Shown: positions 10,019 through 24,679, numbered from the stretch's first letter. The stretch: 64,000 nucleotides of DNA from Hemibagrus wyckioides (GCF_019097595.1 NC_080723.1:17253511-17317510); one strand, 5' to 3'. Numbers and translations: made by a program. The notes: generated by a model from the sequence alone, not told the origin.

Positions 10019-12501
10019 TATATGTGAATGTAAGCATTATTGTAATATACGTGTTAACGTCTTTTAGAAACCTTATAATCCACACTAACTAGAACGGAGA
10101 CCTATCTAACCAGTGTATTTTTAAAGCTTAAAAAAATCATTTAATTTTCTGTATTAAAAACCAAAAATCTTATTTTCATGAAATTGTGCACATTGATTCC
10201 TCTCTCTAATTAAAAAGGCCATTACAGAGCAATTACCTAAAATGTTATTTTTGGATTCATGTTAGAATTTCTTGAAAAAAAAAAAGGTATAAATTATTTA
10301 TTTATACTATTGTGTGTAATTTCTTAATTAAACCAAGAAAATAATATTCTGACAAACTTTGTTTTAAAGCATTTAAACAAATAATCTTTTAATTTCTCTA
10401 GCAACATTAACATGGTTTTATACTGAAATTTCTTTAAAAAGTGCTTAGCTTAAAATTAGTTTTTTTGATATTTTTTAGAAAAAAAAAATTAGCAAAAAAC
10501 ATAACTTTCACAAAAGCTAAGCATCAAAATAAAATCAACTACATGGCAAATATAATGAAATATTTAATAAATATAATAAAAAAAATCAGTTGTAACAGGG
10601 AAAAATAAAAAATCAAGTCTCTTTATATGTCAACATCACAGATCTTTTCCAAATTCAATTCCAGTCTTTTCGATCTGTTCAGATGCATACTTTAGTTTTC
10701 CAATATCATATTAATGGTTTTTGTTGTTGGCATCGACCTGATCCCGATCCTGTTTATCTGATTGGGGCCATCTCTCGTTTTATAATAAATGCAAATATAT
10801 GCGTATTCAATTAAAGACTCATTTGCATGAATACATGTAAATGCATGATCTTGAGCTCCCCTCATCGTCTTCAAACTTTCACACGTTCTTCCCCCTCTAC
10901 ATGCCGGTTTCTTCCGGGTTCTCCTGTTTCCCCTCTCACCTCCCCAAAACCATGTCAGCTGAGCCTAACAAATTTCAGCTAATCCCTGTTAAACCAGGGA
11001 ACATCCACCCCCCCCGCACAACCTCCTTTCCACAGTAAACAGTGGCAGCACATATTCTTTATAAATGAATTAAAATAACACCAGCTGTTTTTTCCCCTCT
11101 GTAGATATTTCCCTGCCAGTCTATTCATAGCTGCCAACTAATTAGTAAGTGGAACAATTACTGGAATATACATTTGTGCTTTTGGAGATTGGAGAAAATA
11201 TTGCAAATACGTTTTTCCCCTTTAATAACAACAAATTCAGGTAGGCGTCGATGATGTGGCAAAAGTATTTATATACGGAAAGGTTTAAACAGGACGATTA
11301 TAAGGAGAAAGTGAGATGTATCGCTGTCACTCAGCTCCTTTCGCAGTCAAATTCGCTCCCACTGCGAGGGGGACCAGAGTTTGTTCTAAATCTCCCATCA
11401 CAAATCACCAACAGAGTGCCTGCAGTCTGAAAGCTAGAGCCAGGGATCATGCTGCTAAATGTAGGCAAGAGTTTTCATGCTGAGTATGCAGCGAGTTTGA
11501 CAGGTTCACCTGAAACACGTCTGCTTGTGCGGCGGGATTTTGACCTCCTCAGTCACGCCAGTCTTTTTTTTTTCCCCCTTATCTCGGCTGCATGGCCGGC
11601 TGCACCGCCTTTCTATTCCATCAGATTTTACACTCCCATGCATCCTTACTATTTTCAGAGAGCAGAGGGCGGCGAGTGACGCAAAGAGCACTAGTGTCAT
11701 TCTCACGGGCGTCATGTCTGCACTGCCGCTCCTTATGGAGAAGTTTAGCATCCTGGCAACACGTGAGAAACATTCATGCTCGCTGCTTCCAGCACATGGC
11801 TGTCAGGATTCCCCAAACTGATTCTCCAGGCTGATGAGCAGCTGTTTACACGGAGTCTGATCAAAGCCGGGTTTTCAGCGAGGTTGCGCTTTTGTTTGTT
11901 TCGCGGTCGAGAGTTGTATATCAACGCATGTCTTCTTAGAAAACAGAGAAGATGCATCTCTGTTTTGGTTGTGTCTTTTAGAAAATTCCTTAAAGGTCCT
12001 ACGTATGATCGTAACAACAGCATGTTTTCCATGCTTAAGGTGCTTAACTTGTATGGAAGAATTGATCTGCTGGGAAGTGGGAGCTTGGTGGTTTTGAGTT
12101 CACCTCCCGGGACCACCAGGCTGCCTCTGAGATGCAGGAGATAAATGTAAGGCACTGTGGATAACTGGCTGAAATGTAGACGTCTTGCACAGATGTTGCT
12201 CATGTATGATGAGGTTTGTTTGTTTGCTTTACCTTTAGTGTTCACACACATTGCTGCTCTGTGTGTTCAAGTCAGCTTCTCACACTCTCTATTAAAGATA
12301 TTGTTTAAATGCAATAGCGCAGGGGCTGAGATCTGACAAAAAGTTTTATTTTTTTTATCTTTACATAATCTAGGCTGCTTCAGACGGGACATAGTCTACA
12401 CATGATGTCTTCCTACTTCAATGACACATAGTCCCCAACCCCCTCAGTTGCTTTTCAGCATGCACTGCTCATCAGCCATGTTTCTAGAAACATTCTCATA
12501 T

Positions 12502-12534
<33 letters not shown>

Positions 12535-14220
12535 GGGTTTTCTCCCTCCTTCCCAAAAAACATGCCATAAAATTGTCCAAAATGTGAATGCATGGTGTCC
12601 TGTAAAGTACCATCCATGGTGTAATTCCAACCTATTGTTCCCAGGATAGACTCATGAGCAGGACATAGGTTTTTCACATATCAATATTTCACCGTCTCAC
12701 CCCCCCCATCCTTCCCTTTCTGTGATTGTTCTTCCAACTACACAGACAAAAGTTGTGAAGGTGCCTGAAGGCCTGACGTGGTTCTTTGACGCAGACCCAT
12801 TTTATTAATCCAGTATGATATTAGAAGAGCTAAAGTGGCCCAGTGACAGCGTGATTAAAACGGACCTGAAGTGGGGTAATACATAATTGGTGTGACGGAA
12901 CTAATATCAGCCGAGTCCTTCTTCAAGAGTGACACATTCATTTGCTGGGTGAGGTTAGTAGGTGTGTGTGTGTGTGTGTGTGGGGAAGTGTGAAATGAGG
13001 GGAAACAGACTGCTCAGCAGAGCTGGAGGAGTGAGTTGTTTCACTGCCCTTCTATTAGAGTGATTTCAGAGCGCCGGAGCACACCCTTTTATAATCCGGG
13101 AACAGTCAAAGTGATTCTGCTTATATTTCGAAAGTACTGCACTGTCAATAGCCTCTGGTTACATTAGGAGACTCTAATATCTGATATGAAGGTTGGTCAT
13201 TTTGTCATTGCCCCAGTGTTGTGTGTATTTGAGTGAAATCTATACTGTTGATTCAATCTTTATCAGATAACCACCTGAATGGAAGGAGCCGAAACTAGCC
13301 TGGGAGCTTCAATTTAAAAAAGAAAAAGACATTAGACAGTTTTTGTGGGGTTTGTATTTAAGTGTGTGTGTGTGTGATGGGGAAGGATGCTTCTCAGACT
13401 ACATACAGCACACACCATACAAGATATACAAGTATTATGTAGATATACATGTTGTATCTTTAATAATAATGACATTAATGGTCTGTTGACATGGAGTAGT
13501 AAGGTGATGCAGCTTGGGCCCAAGTGTTTGCTACCTCATGGAGAGATATTACTGAGAAGCTTCATGCTGCTAGTCCTGAGTTGCGTTACTTTTTGACCTT
13601 TTGACAGACATGACCATTCACATGACTCCCTTGTCCATCCTCAGAAGAATTAGTGGCATTGGTGGCGTGCCATTGAACATAGAAGGACAGTTTTATCATG
13701 TGCCATCCATATCTACTGAAAGCAGACTCTCCACTGGTGTGACGCAGCACTAGAGCTTCTTCTATTCTCCCTGTGAGATAATAGTTAGGGATGTCCCTTC
13801 TGCTAATTTTATTATTCAAATATCCATAAGAGGTGATGAATGATATTTGGTTAATCGCCGGGAGGCTGGAAGGGATCTTTATTGTGGCAGAATTTTCCAC
13901 TGCAATTAAACTTTTGCTTAATATGTTTAACAGAGATCATCCAGAGGAATAATCAACAGAAATCTGAATCGCACAGCAGAAGCTTTGCTGAAGGTCAGCT
14001 CAGTATTTCAGACTGTAGTCTGCAGTGTCGCATGCTATGAGGTGAAAAAAAATGAGGCTCTAGAGATGTTGTTTTTTTTTTTTTTAGTGCCAACACACAC
14101 TTGAACTTCTACTCCATTACAGTGTATCAAAATGTTGCCAGATGTGGTCTTTCTTTCTTATATTCTTTTAGACATCAGCTGGATATTGAAATAGCGATTT
14201 CTGTGATATCAACCACCCGT
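10019..14220. other. non-coding; possible conserved elements, no gene established
   Basis: 10,020-10,620 is very AT-rich. 11,250-12,250 is higher in complexity and CpG and holds overlapping frames on both strands (up to 168 codons on -, 122 on +), none with a recognisable domain. 12,060-12,140 contains a weak family-2 SINE-like stretch (gggaccaccaggctgcc). Short (TA)n lies at 12,499-12,533 and (TG)n at 12,961-12,981. Nothing else could be supported. Confidence 0.4.
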
Positions 14221-14720
14221 GCACAACCCTAGTAATATCCTGTCCTTTCCTCCCTCAGACACTCAGGTTTCAGCTCGCGTCTTAGCACGTCTGGGAGATA
14301 TGTCATCTCAGACGGCCGCTCATCATCCGGTCTTGAAATTCCAGCAAGGCAGAGCTGTGTATGTCTTTTGAGATGCATCACTATAAACACTGATGCTTGG
14401 ACCCCCACCTTCGACTGAACAAACCTCGCAATGCACCACGTTCAATTCCACGGCTCGACCGGACCCATCATCCCTCAAGGTACCAGAAGGATATTCATCA
14501 AGACTCAAGACTCTGTCCTGGCACCTAGGTGTTGGAATGAACTTCCCCTGAGTCACTGAGTCACTGCCTGTCTTCAAAGACTGATGACTTACCTCCTTAC
14601 CAAGCACTATATCCTGGGGGACAAAAAAAACTTGTGCTTTGTTTTCATGCTTGTACAAGACCACTCTAACAGAGATTTTTCTTCATGGTATTCTCAGGCC
14701 TCCATTAGAATTACTATTAT
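14220..14720 (+). mobile_element. LINE 3' coding tail (decayed)
   Basis: 'ggcacctaggtgttggaatg' and 'aacttcccctgagtcactga' followed by 'gtcttcaaagactgatgact' read, with frame breaks, like the C-terminal 'APRxWNxLP...S...FKxRLKTYL' region of fish LINE reverse transcriptases. It is the same region seen at 23,985. No intact frame remains. Confidence 0.5.
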
Positions 14721-17490
14721 TATTAAGCATGAGGATGTGTATTTGATGGAGACTACTCCACTGACGTATCCTGGTTAAAATGACTGCTTACAAATTTCTC
14801 ACCAATTCTGACATTTCAATGGATCATACCTGTATGCTGTATGTTTTTAAATTAGTATACGTACCCATACTATGTCTATTTCTGATCCAGTCCACCCTAA
14901 TCAGCCTTGATCCCCATAATCAACACACTTTTAGGCCAACGAACCTGACAGTCTTTGCAATCTTCTTCTAGGAGCTCTTCCAGGAGTATGCATTCCCGGA
15001 ATCTTTGTAGGCACAGCAGGAGGCTTTATTCTCCGACTTGCACCGCTTTCATGCTGCTCTTTTGATCTACTTTTAATGAAGTAGATTTCTTTTACTGTAG
15101 TTTAACCTGTCAGGGTTGGGAATATACAATGTGTTTAATGCTGTATAGGGAAAAGAAGCTAAATGAGCATGTTATGCCACTTTGTATCTCACTGTACATA
15201 CTAAATCCTTGTAGCTACTCGCATTCATGCTGTGGAGGAACTAATAAGCATTTGTTTGAATGCTGACGTGGATTCGCTCATTATGATTTGAGATTCATTC
15301 TGAACGCTAGAGTGTGTGTGGCCACCCTGGAGATCCCACCACCACCACCACCGCAACCACCATTACCTCAAAGTCTATTTACACTTCAGTCTTATTGATG
15401 GTTGAATGAATTTTCTAGTTTTATTTACTCTGTAGAATCTTTCACAATGTTCAAGATACACTTGAAGCATCAGCTCTTCTGAGAGCACTTAAATTTTTTT
15501 TTTCTTCGCAGAAACACTCTCCCACTCAGTGTCTATGCACATAGGAGTGTATATATAGATGCGTTTCTCTTCATGATACAATTCTTCTCGCGCTCCGTTT
15601 CGGTTACTGGTGTGTAAAATACCTCTGATATATAATTCAAACATCCCGTGCCACATGAAACGGTAACACGATGATGTCACGCTTACAAAATGACCACACT
15701 GAATGACCTCAATCTGGACTTGTTTAAGGAGTATTGATGAAAATCGAAGCCGAGCAGACCATAAATTGTGCTCTCTGCCAAACCATCACGAGGAAGGAAC
15801 CACATCCTCTTCCTGTAAAACAAGTAACCTGATAAAAACATCTTACACATTAAAGTCAGCAGGACGATTTCATTACTGGCAGTACACAGCAGCAATAATG
15901 CAAGTTAGGCAAGAAAAAATGTCCACAGACAATGCTAAGCGAGTAAAAATAACAGCGTGTGTTGTTCTCGACGATACTAGTCATTAACAGGGAAGGGATT
16001 CCAACGTAATGAACACAAAGTGTTTACTTACGACTGCACAGAGGCGTTCTTCAATAACACAACCCACTTGTAACTAGAAAACGTTATAAAGTACAAGACT
16101 TACACGTTTTCCTCCTACACCATGATGAACCCCCAGATTGTGATCTCTGTAAGAATGCCCGGTAAGCACATATTGACTTAACAACACTAGACAATGATTT
16201 TACTCAGAAAATATGTATTAAGGAGTCTATTATCATTATCACTATTAGTTTTTTATCATCAAAGTGATGTCCATCATATAGCTGCTGTTGTTCACACAGA
16301 TTCTATTGTAATACTATAATCGCTAAAATAGCCATTGATGCTGGCCTGCCATTAAAAGAACAAAAAACACACAATTAAAGAACAAGCCCGCTCTTGGCCA
16401 CGTATGGCCGCTGCTTATAGCAAAATGTCCAGTGTCGTCCATGATGATTAAAATTAATTAGGTTTCTTTAATTGTTCGCATTAAAGTACCACGAAAACGC
16501 AATCATACACAGTCTGAAAAAATGGTACTGTAGTACCGCCGTATTAATAATGGCATGTATCAAGATCATGTCATATACTTTCGACTTACTTGGGTTTATA
16601 ATGCACTCTAGGATTCTCCAATAAAAAAAAATTGTCATAGCACCAAGCTTTAAATTACTTTGACTTGATGCTAGCTTTTTTCCATACAGTTCCAGTGGAG
16701 TGAGTCAAATGAATGCAATAAATAACTCTACTGTATAATATGCTTGAAAAGAGACGCGACTATAAACCCGATTTTATTTATAAAATCTTATAGACACTTT
16801 CTTTAATTTGCATTTCTATTACAGACAATTGCCGAAAGGACATAGCATGTGATTGAGAGGCTGAGCTTTTTCCTGAAAGCTGTATGTTTGACCTCCATTA
16901 CTTCGGAGCACGCGTACGTAAACTGTCAAGTGAACAGACTGCGCATTAACCATTCTGTAATGCATGTCAGCCTTTAAAAGCTCATATCAGGTTGCCTCGC
17001 AGCTGAGCCCCTTCAAGCCTTGTTTAAAATATTTATTGCATCGTAGGGGCACCCCATGTATCTGAAACTATGTGCCTTGTCCTTAATCCTCATCCTCATT
17101 CCATTAGTATTATCATGGGTTTGGATCGGTTTCACGTCTCCAAGCCTTTTTTCCTTGATCGTCTTAGTCCAAGATGCTTGGATAACCTTGATAATGAAGG
17201 GATCCAGTTCTGAGGTATGATTTTGGGAAGTAAGCGTAAGAGAAGTGACTGCGATGCTCCAGGATTGGATTTGACCGCATGTTGAAATATTACTGTTTGT
17301 ATTTTATTGACTTTAGTTCAGTCTGTGTTTCATCCCTTGTTTATTTCCTTCATTGGTGTTTGGGTTGTAACAAAAAAAAAAATCCCATCCAGATAAGTTT
17401 TCAGTCATGATTCGTATGAGTCATTTATATGTGACTCCTTGTCATTGATTCATTTCCGATCAAATGGTTTGTCAGCTTGTCTATAACATG
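14721..17490. other. non-coding; short LINE-tail relic, no gene seen
   Basis: 15,400-15,480 ('ttcaagatacacttgaagca' and 'cagctcttctgagagcactt') resembles another LINE C-terminal 'FKxxLKxQLFxEH' relic. 15,333-15,355 is a short (CAC)n. 16,780-17,060 is of higher complexity and could be a conserved non-coding element. Small frames at 15,489-15,987 have no recognisable domain. Confidence 0.4.
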
Positions 17491-17494
17491 GGGC

Positions 17495-17600
17495 AGTGGC
17501 AGCTCTGCATTTCAGACACTGGACCACTGATTTCTAAAGTTTTGACTTTCCCACCCCTGCCAAGCTGCCAAGCTTTTGATCAAGTCCCTTAACCCTCAGC
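17495..17600 (+). mobile_element. SINE-like fragment (family 2 relative)
   Basis: 'ggggcagtggcagctc', 'cccctgccaagctgccaagc' and 'agtcccttaaccctcagctg' follow the order of family-2 type SINEs, but the copy is old and short. Confidence 0.45.
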
Positions 17601-17789
17601 TGCTTAGTTGAATAAATGAAATAACCATTTTTGAGAGTTATCCAAGGTATCAGTGCATTTATAACACTGTCCAGCTCCACTGTTGCTAATAGTAACAAGG
17701 CAGTTGATAGTAATCACTGTTCTTGTAATGGTTTCATTTATTTCTCTGGTAATTTAATAACATTTTAACCTTGATTGGTCATTAACCAA

Positions 17790-18420
17790 TCCTCATTACG
17801 TCACAGTGCTGGGGCGTTCTCAAATCTGATTGGTCAGAAGGTGTGATTCAATACTATAACAGCAGTTCAAGCTACAGTTCAGCTGATACATTATCATACA
17901 TTGTACGTTACCGTTTCACCGATATTTCACATGGACTTGTATGGCATTGCCGTTGGAATTTTCTTGTATTGCAAATCTGCCATTTAGATTTATGGCGTCT
18001 GTTAACTGCTGTAAATGTAAATGGCAGATGGATTAAAACAGGGTTGGGATTTAAGAAGGAATATCATATAATCATTACTATGTTGAAGGAGACGTTGATT
18101 AGCATTTATGGAAGAAGTGAGCTTTATATCCGCCAGATGCGAAGCTGTAACTTTAAGTTTTCCACCATAAACACAGGATTTTGTGGTTTCACGTTAACAA
18201 GCTGCATTCTTTTTTGTTTAATTGACTTGAGAAGAAAGTTATAGCTGCTGTAACACAAGTGATAAGCTGAACAAGCTATATAACTAGGACGAGTTATTCT
18301 TTAATAAATAGAGAATTGTTTAGGACAAAATTTGGTATAAGATGAATAAAACACCTCTGGGTATGCTGTTATAGGAAAATAATCAACATTTGGGGGGGGG
18401 GGTGTTTATGTTCCAACACT
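17790..18420 (+). mobile_element. MITE-like dispersed repeat, fullest copy
   Basis: The left part has 'tctgattggtcagaaggtgt' and 'caatactataacagcagttc', and the right part 'acacctctgggtatgctgtt' and 'ataggaaaataatcaac'. The same signature recurs reversed at 30,660-30,750 and in pieces at 19,665-19,705, 30,240-30,290 and 31,255-31,330. The repeated 'ataacagc' / 'gctgttat' suggests inverted ends. The superfamily is not known to me. The 133-codon frame at 17,843-18,244 lies inside and is probably not a gene. Confidence 0.5.
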
Positions 18421-18934
18421 ACCACATTGTTGATTTTACATAACATGCTGTTTTTAATTCCTTACATATCGTTTCGCTTAATTGCTAATGTGCCTCTTAA
18501 CTATTAACGTGCGTTTCTGTTAATCCAGCGTAGGACGTGTTTCTGGTTAGCCCATCTCCTCTAAAGAAAAACAAACCCATCACAGCTCCAGCCACTAACT
18601 GATTCTGAATAGGTTTGGGTGGCAGTCACGTCGAAAACACAATTCAGATGGAATGAAACAGACGAGTCCTATTGCGCTTCAGACGGGTCATAAAGTGCGT
18701 CCTGAATGAGCTCTGAAAATCCATTAGCCTCTGTTCTTGTCACACGTTTTTGTAAATTTATCTCTTCGAATGCTGTCACTGGGCATTTCCAGGTGGTTTA
18801 TGTAATCCGAACGCTCCGCACTCTGGCTTTTTTTTTTTGGTCTAAAGCATAGAAACAGCAATGAGTGTTTGCTTTTCACATTCAGATGATAAGGTAATCA
18901 ATGAAGCATAGTGCTTTGCAGAGTGCAAGGTGTC

Positions 18935-18969
<35 letters not shown>

Positions 18970-20690
18970 TTCTAAAAAGCTTCCTGACACCGCCAAGTGT
19001 ACTGTACGGACCCGGCTTTTGAGAAAGCTTTCACTTGATATTTGCAGCCGATTAATTGTACATGGAAATAGATGGCATGTCTACCTGCTTTTCTGTTCAG
19101 CCATTACTTTTCACATTATTACTCAAGCAGGGCAAAGTGATAAAACCCCGAAATGGCTAAGCTAAGAAGCAGTTTTTATCCGTCCAACATCCAAGGATGG
19201 GGTTTGCCAAATTGTGGTCCTTTCGATTTTAACAAAAATGGTGCAAACATGAAACCGCTGCTTCCTCATAGCTTCATAAAGGTAAAAATAAATACTGAGC
19301 GTTTATACTGGTGTTGAAAACAAAACAAAAGAAGTTGCACAGGGATTGTCCTGACATTGAAATGTAATAAAATGAAGGCCAAGATCTCAGCGTGAGAGAC
19401 AGGGCAATCATTCGCTGTGCTGAAATGTCAGACATAAGGGGAAATTAATGAGCAAGTGGGGGTTCACTCAGATGACATTTCAGCAAATGGCTTAAAATTA
19501 TGGGTCCGGTATACATCCGATTCCTCGGAATACTTATCGTATCACATCATATGCATCGTATCGTATCACATGTATGCATTTATATGTTAAAAAAAGCAGT
19601 CACATAATTAATAAATGCAAATTTTGTCATGTACAACACAGAACCTACGTCCAGTTAATAAACCCTCCTGAGGTGTACTGTTATAAGCAAATAATCAAAC
19701 ACCGTACATTTAGCTTGATGTGTAGTGTAGTGACTGTTGCCACCCCAAAGTATGACTATTTTAGTGTAGACCGCAGGATCAACAATGATTTACATTTATT
19801 TTTTATCTTTTTATAGTTACGCTGAATGCTGTGCCATGAAACGAGTTCACTTTGGTTTTAGTAGCTTGAAAAAGTTGGAGAGAAAAGGCAAAGTGCTCTG
19901 TCAGAAAGCTTTAAGGAAGAGTTTTACCTATGAAGACACTTATAACACCATCTCCTTATACACAACTCTCGCCATATGAATTATTATTGGTGTAATGATG
20001 TATCATGACGTGAACTGCGAAATGTTGATCCCAGCATTCCATTAATTATGCACATAATGCATTTACACTGTTTGAACACCAGATGTCCCGCTCTGCACAA
20101 ATACATACAGAGCACACTAGTCACATGACCGCTTTCCTTCATTAGGAGTGTGAGATCGTTTACACAACCTTGTTTATAATGCTTTAAAAAGAGCTCTTGA
20201 ATACTTTTAAACAACGCCGGACCCGTGCCTTTGTGTTCTACAATGACCGGCGGAAATCGGGCAGTTTAGCCGACTTTGGAGCTCTAGTTCTGCTACAGAG
20301 CATGTTACTGTACAGTCAATCCTTTTCATTTTCAAAGTCTCAGGGATTTTGTTTATTCTCTCCAAAAATTTCGGATGATTTATAAATATATTTCTGAATT
20401 ATATGATTCTTTTGTACATTTTGTTTACATTATTATTCAACTAGTGTTTTAGACAGAAAAAAAAAAATTAAAACATGTTTTTTTTTTATTTTACTTTTCA
20501 GTTATAAATGTACGTTCACATTTTGTTAAAATTTTCTTTTAAATCAAATCGTGAACACGGTATCGTGAATCGAATTGAATAAAGACCAGAGTGTATCATT
20601 GTATAAATAAAAGTGTGTTTGAGTATTACCATGAATGCATTAATAGAAACCTGTGATTTGACCTGCCTTCATGTTCTAGTATATTTACTT
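18421..20690. other. mostly unique non-coding DNA, no gene seen
   Basis: (TG)n lies at 18,937-18,966. 19,000-19,500 is of higher complexity. 19,665-19,705 repeats the MITE signature described at 17,790. Frames up to 80 codons have no recognisable domain. Confidence 0.4.
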
Positions 20691-20692
20691 TT

Positions 20693-20745
20693 ACATTTCT
20701 GGCATTTGGCAGATGCCCTTATCCAGGGAGATGTACAACACAAAA
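20693..20745 (-). mobile_element. LINE/SINE shared 3' tail (reverse)
   Basis: 'ggcatttggcagatgccctt' followed by 'atccag' is, on the - strand, the 'ctggataagggcatctgcc' tail shared by fish L2-type LINEs and partner SINEs. A forward version is at about 39,940. Confidence 0.6.
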
Positions 20746-23700
20746 GTGCTGTGAAGTCTCTATCAATAAATACATTAACACTGGTTCAGTAGGTCACAGA
20801 CGTAGGATATCATCAGCCTAAAAACTGTGTTAGGAGGAAATGTAGCGCAATTGGTTTTTTTTTTTAAATGCATAAAACAAACAAGGAAAATAGTTTCAGG
20901 AAGAGGGACAGTGACTCAGCTGTTTGGACATCTAGGGCAAGTTCATTCCACCACATCGGTGCCAGAAGAGAATGATACAGATTATAAAATAAGAGACATG
21001 GACCAAATCCTTTAAGCCATCAGGGTTAAATAATTCTCTTAATCCTATCAAATTGTCTCCACACTGTATACATGTCTTGTTTTTCATTGTGCACTTCAGT
21101 GATTGACTTTACAGCATCAATCCTTTAAGAACCGTCACAGAACCCGTTGTTGAACTAGACAGACGGTGAGAGCAAAGGTGATCCTCGCATGATGACTGCC
21201 GAAGGCACTGTGCGGGTTATGGTTAACTGGTTTGTGAAAGCTTATATGCCTTGTGCAGTAGATTTTCTGATTGTTAACTTTCTTCTACCGCAAAGGTTGC
21301 TGCGTGACTCATATTTATTTATTTTTTCTCCCTTCTGTGATATCGATGTGCATCAAGGCTTCCTATTGAGCTCATTGCGAGGATTCATTGTCCTTGTAAT
21401 GGCTGCAGTTTATGGATTTGTCTCAGCTTGAGATGGATTACTATCGCCCTGTTTTCTGTTTCTATAGCAGAGCAGCAGCGAGTTTGGAAATAGTTTGAAC
21501 TTCGTGTGTTTGCACTTTAATTAGATGAAAGCCTGGTACAAGGATGATTTATTTATTTTTTATTTTTTTCGTCCTCATGTTGACATTCAAGGATTTATAA
21601 CTTTCCAAGCAGTTTATTTTTTTATGATACGCCGTTTCAGAACGACAAATTTGTGTGTCAGATGAGTTATAAGGCAATATAATAATAACACAGCAAGGTC
21701 TTGTTATTATAGGAAACTAATCGATGATGGTAGGGCATGGTGAAACCTGACAGGAATGGGAGTACTGTTCATACTTCAGAGTTTTATCTCAGAGCTGAAA
21801 TTCTGAAGTGTTTTTGTTTTATAACTACAAAAAAAAACTACAGACAGTTACAATTTTTATTCATTAAATAATTATGCCCCAGTTTTTATCCATTTATAGT
21901 TGCATGTAACATCTATGAGACAAGTTTGGGTTAATATAAGAGACTTCATTCCAGGCTGAAATGCATTATTTATCTTTCATGCCTTTCTTTCTGGAATTCT
22001 CTGGAGGCACTGTCCAGTGCTGAAATCGTTCTCCTCTATATTATGGAGATATTATTAGTGAAGTGCTGGTGCAGACCCACATGATTTATGTAAAACAGCT
22101 TTGATGTAAATTTCTACGTAAAACAGATGAGAAAGTGCCTCTTTCTGGCACGCTTTCCTCCATCTCTGTCTGACGTTCGCCCATATCAAGGCTGTCTGAG
22201 TTATTTTTGGGCGTCCTCCTGTGATTCCGATCCCACTCGGGCAGCCTATTTTTACTGCCTTTCACGTCTTGGACAGAGCCCACGTCACCAAACCTGACCG
22301 CACTACAATCTATTTTCACCTGCCTTGAGCCACGTTTTTATACTTTTCCCCCAGACCTTCGCCATTTAGCACGAATTTATTTCCCCTGTTGTTTTTGGTC
22401 AGGTGGAGAAAGCCGGGCAAGCGTTTCTCATCACAAAAGACTGTGTTGACCCTCAGGGGCAGCGGGGGAAATGAGAAAAGATGTAGATAGCAAAAGACGC
22501 CACCTTTAGCAATCAATAAATGCTGTTTTGTAGTCAGAGCTTGTCCGTCAGTGCAAACGGCTATCTCCGTCCTCCCGCAAAACTAACACGCACCGTGAAT
22601 GTTGAGATTTTTTTTTTTGTGCGAGTCTGTATTCCTAGTGGGAGCTCATCAACCGTTCGGCGTAATCAGTAGCGTCTGGGGGTCTCTGTCTGGGCATTTT
22701 GCATTTCATAGACCCTAATAATATGCCTTAGAGGCATTGGTGTGCAATAATCCTCAGCCCAAGCGCATAGAGAGAGGGTGGAGTATCACATCCTGTCATT
22801 TTCACTATGCGTCCCTCGCTCTAATTGGCTTCTTGCTGTTCATTGAAGAGGCAGCCTGATTGAGCAATGAGCCTGTGACTCTCGTCATGGCCAAAAGTGG
22901 GTTAGACTATAGCCACAGGATTGCTTCTTTAAACATAACGACTTTTTTTTTTTTTCCCCCACTCAGCACCTCTGTTTTCTCATTTCGTACCAGTCTTATT
23001 AAAATCCACACAGCTGAAATAATGAGCGTGAATCTGCATAAATTCCACGTACGGTTTGCGAGGTCTTTTCTTTTTCCTTTTTGTGTGTGCACGCAATCAT
23101 GTCAATTTGTTTGGCATGGATTCGTTAATACATATTTATATGCAGATGAAGACATTAAGCAGACATTAGCTCAATCACAACAGCTCATTCACGTGAGGGC
23201 TCAAGCAGTGTAACAAGCATTCAGCTTCCATTAACCAGCATGCTTAAAAATCCCTTAAAGTTTTACAGTTTGCAAACTTTGAGAAAGAATAAGCATGCAC
23301 TAGATTTCAGGATTTCTATTTTAAATATAGCAGCATTCAAGCATCCCATAGGACTATAAGAGATTCAGTCATTCGCACACGAAGATAGATGTAATGCATC
23401 TGAGCTGGTTTTTTTTTTTTTTTTTTTGAGCTAATGTAATCTGAAGTGCAGGTTTAGGACTAAATGTTTCTATTCTGTCAGCTGAGACATGTCTTTCTGC
23501 CAAGGATTTTGCTCATCATACTTTCAGGATTTAAGCCCTGAATCATCTGGCATTAAGCTTTTAGTAGCCCTTTTCTTTCAGGCTTTGGTCTGTAGAGCCC
23601 AGGATGGACTTTAGTTAACAATTTATTGTTGCCAGAGGATTTCAAAAAGACTGCATGAAGAACAGAATAAGCATCACTTTCAACAGTCAGACCCCGTCAG

Positions 23701-23984
23701 AGAATAAGAGGTGAAGTGTTAGTCTGGTTTTCCTTAAAGATATCATCATCAAAGATATGATTTCTGATCAACAACCCAGAGCCTTATCCATCTGAGCTGC
23801 GCCATGGCCTTTAACATAATCCAGACAGCTACCTAGTTTGCTAGAATAAGCTAAGTAAAGGGTGAAAAAACACTCATTCTTGTTTGCAAAGTAGGAAATG
23901 GACCCCCATCTCCTACATGAAGGCACTTATCAAACCCTGCTCTCCACAATGTTCCTGACTTGACCCCCCACCTACCTTAAAATA
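20746..23984. other. unique non-coding DNA; 22.1-23.2 kb a candidate conserved region
   Basis: No repeat family was recognised apart from homopolymer runs. 22,130-23,220 has balanced composition and short frames on both strands that are not protein-like. Comparison with other fish would show whether it is a conserved non-coding element. Confidence 0.35.
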
Positions 23985-24260
23985 CAAGGATGACACGCAT
24001 CAACGCTCTTCTCTGCCCGGCTACCCAGATGTTGGAATGGACTTCCCCTGACTGTACAAACAGCTTAGTCACTTTCTCAAGACTCACAAAGACTCAAGAC
24101 CTACCTCATTCCCAAGAACTAATTAAATTTGTACGCACTCCTCTCTCAGAGCTTGTTTTTACTCCCAGTTTCCAATCTATTTATACTAGCTTGAGGATAT
24201 GTTTTTAACAAACACCACGAAGCACTCCTGTAAGTCAGCCTGCATAAAGATGCCTGCCAG
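23985..24260 (+). mobile_element. LINE 3' tail (decayed)
   Basis: 'cccagatgttggaatggact' and 'tcccctgactgtacaaacag' followed by 'aagacctacctcattcccaa' encode a broken 'WNGLPLTV...LKTYLIPK' typical of the C-terminus of fish LINE reverse transcriptases. It ends near 'ctcctgtaagtcagcctgca', the site of the usual LINE tail. Confidence 0.6.
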
Positions 24261-24679
24261 AAGCTGTAGAAAGGAAACCGTATGGAGACCTTAAACCCTA
24301 AACCTCGCTCAATATGCCGTAGGTTGAGTCAGCGTTTTTCCGTGGATGTTGGGAAATCAACGCATTAACACCCGAAAAGTCGGCCCGTGGAATCTGATAG
24401 CATGTTCGGACGCTGTGGTGGCAGACAGCCGACTGCAGGGAGTGTAAAGTGTCACTCAGTGCGCTTTCTACCACTTAGCAGACCACAGGCTTAGGCTTTT
24501 TAAGTAGATTAAGATTTAAGTACATTTGAAAAAATTTGATACGTTGCAAATCGGCGGCTGGGAAAAGTACTTTGACGGCTCATCTTAAGCTTACAGTGGC
24601 AGTGAACTTACGCTGTTATTTAATTTTAGACTTATTTATGTATTACTATCCGTTCTGTCCATTTTTCTCTGCGTGCCCT
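24261..24679. other. unique non-coding DNA
   Basis: Higher-complexity sequence with no gene recognised. Confidence 0.4.
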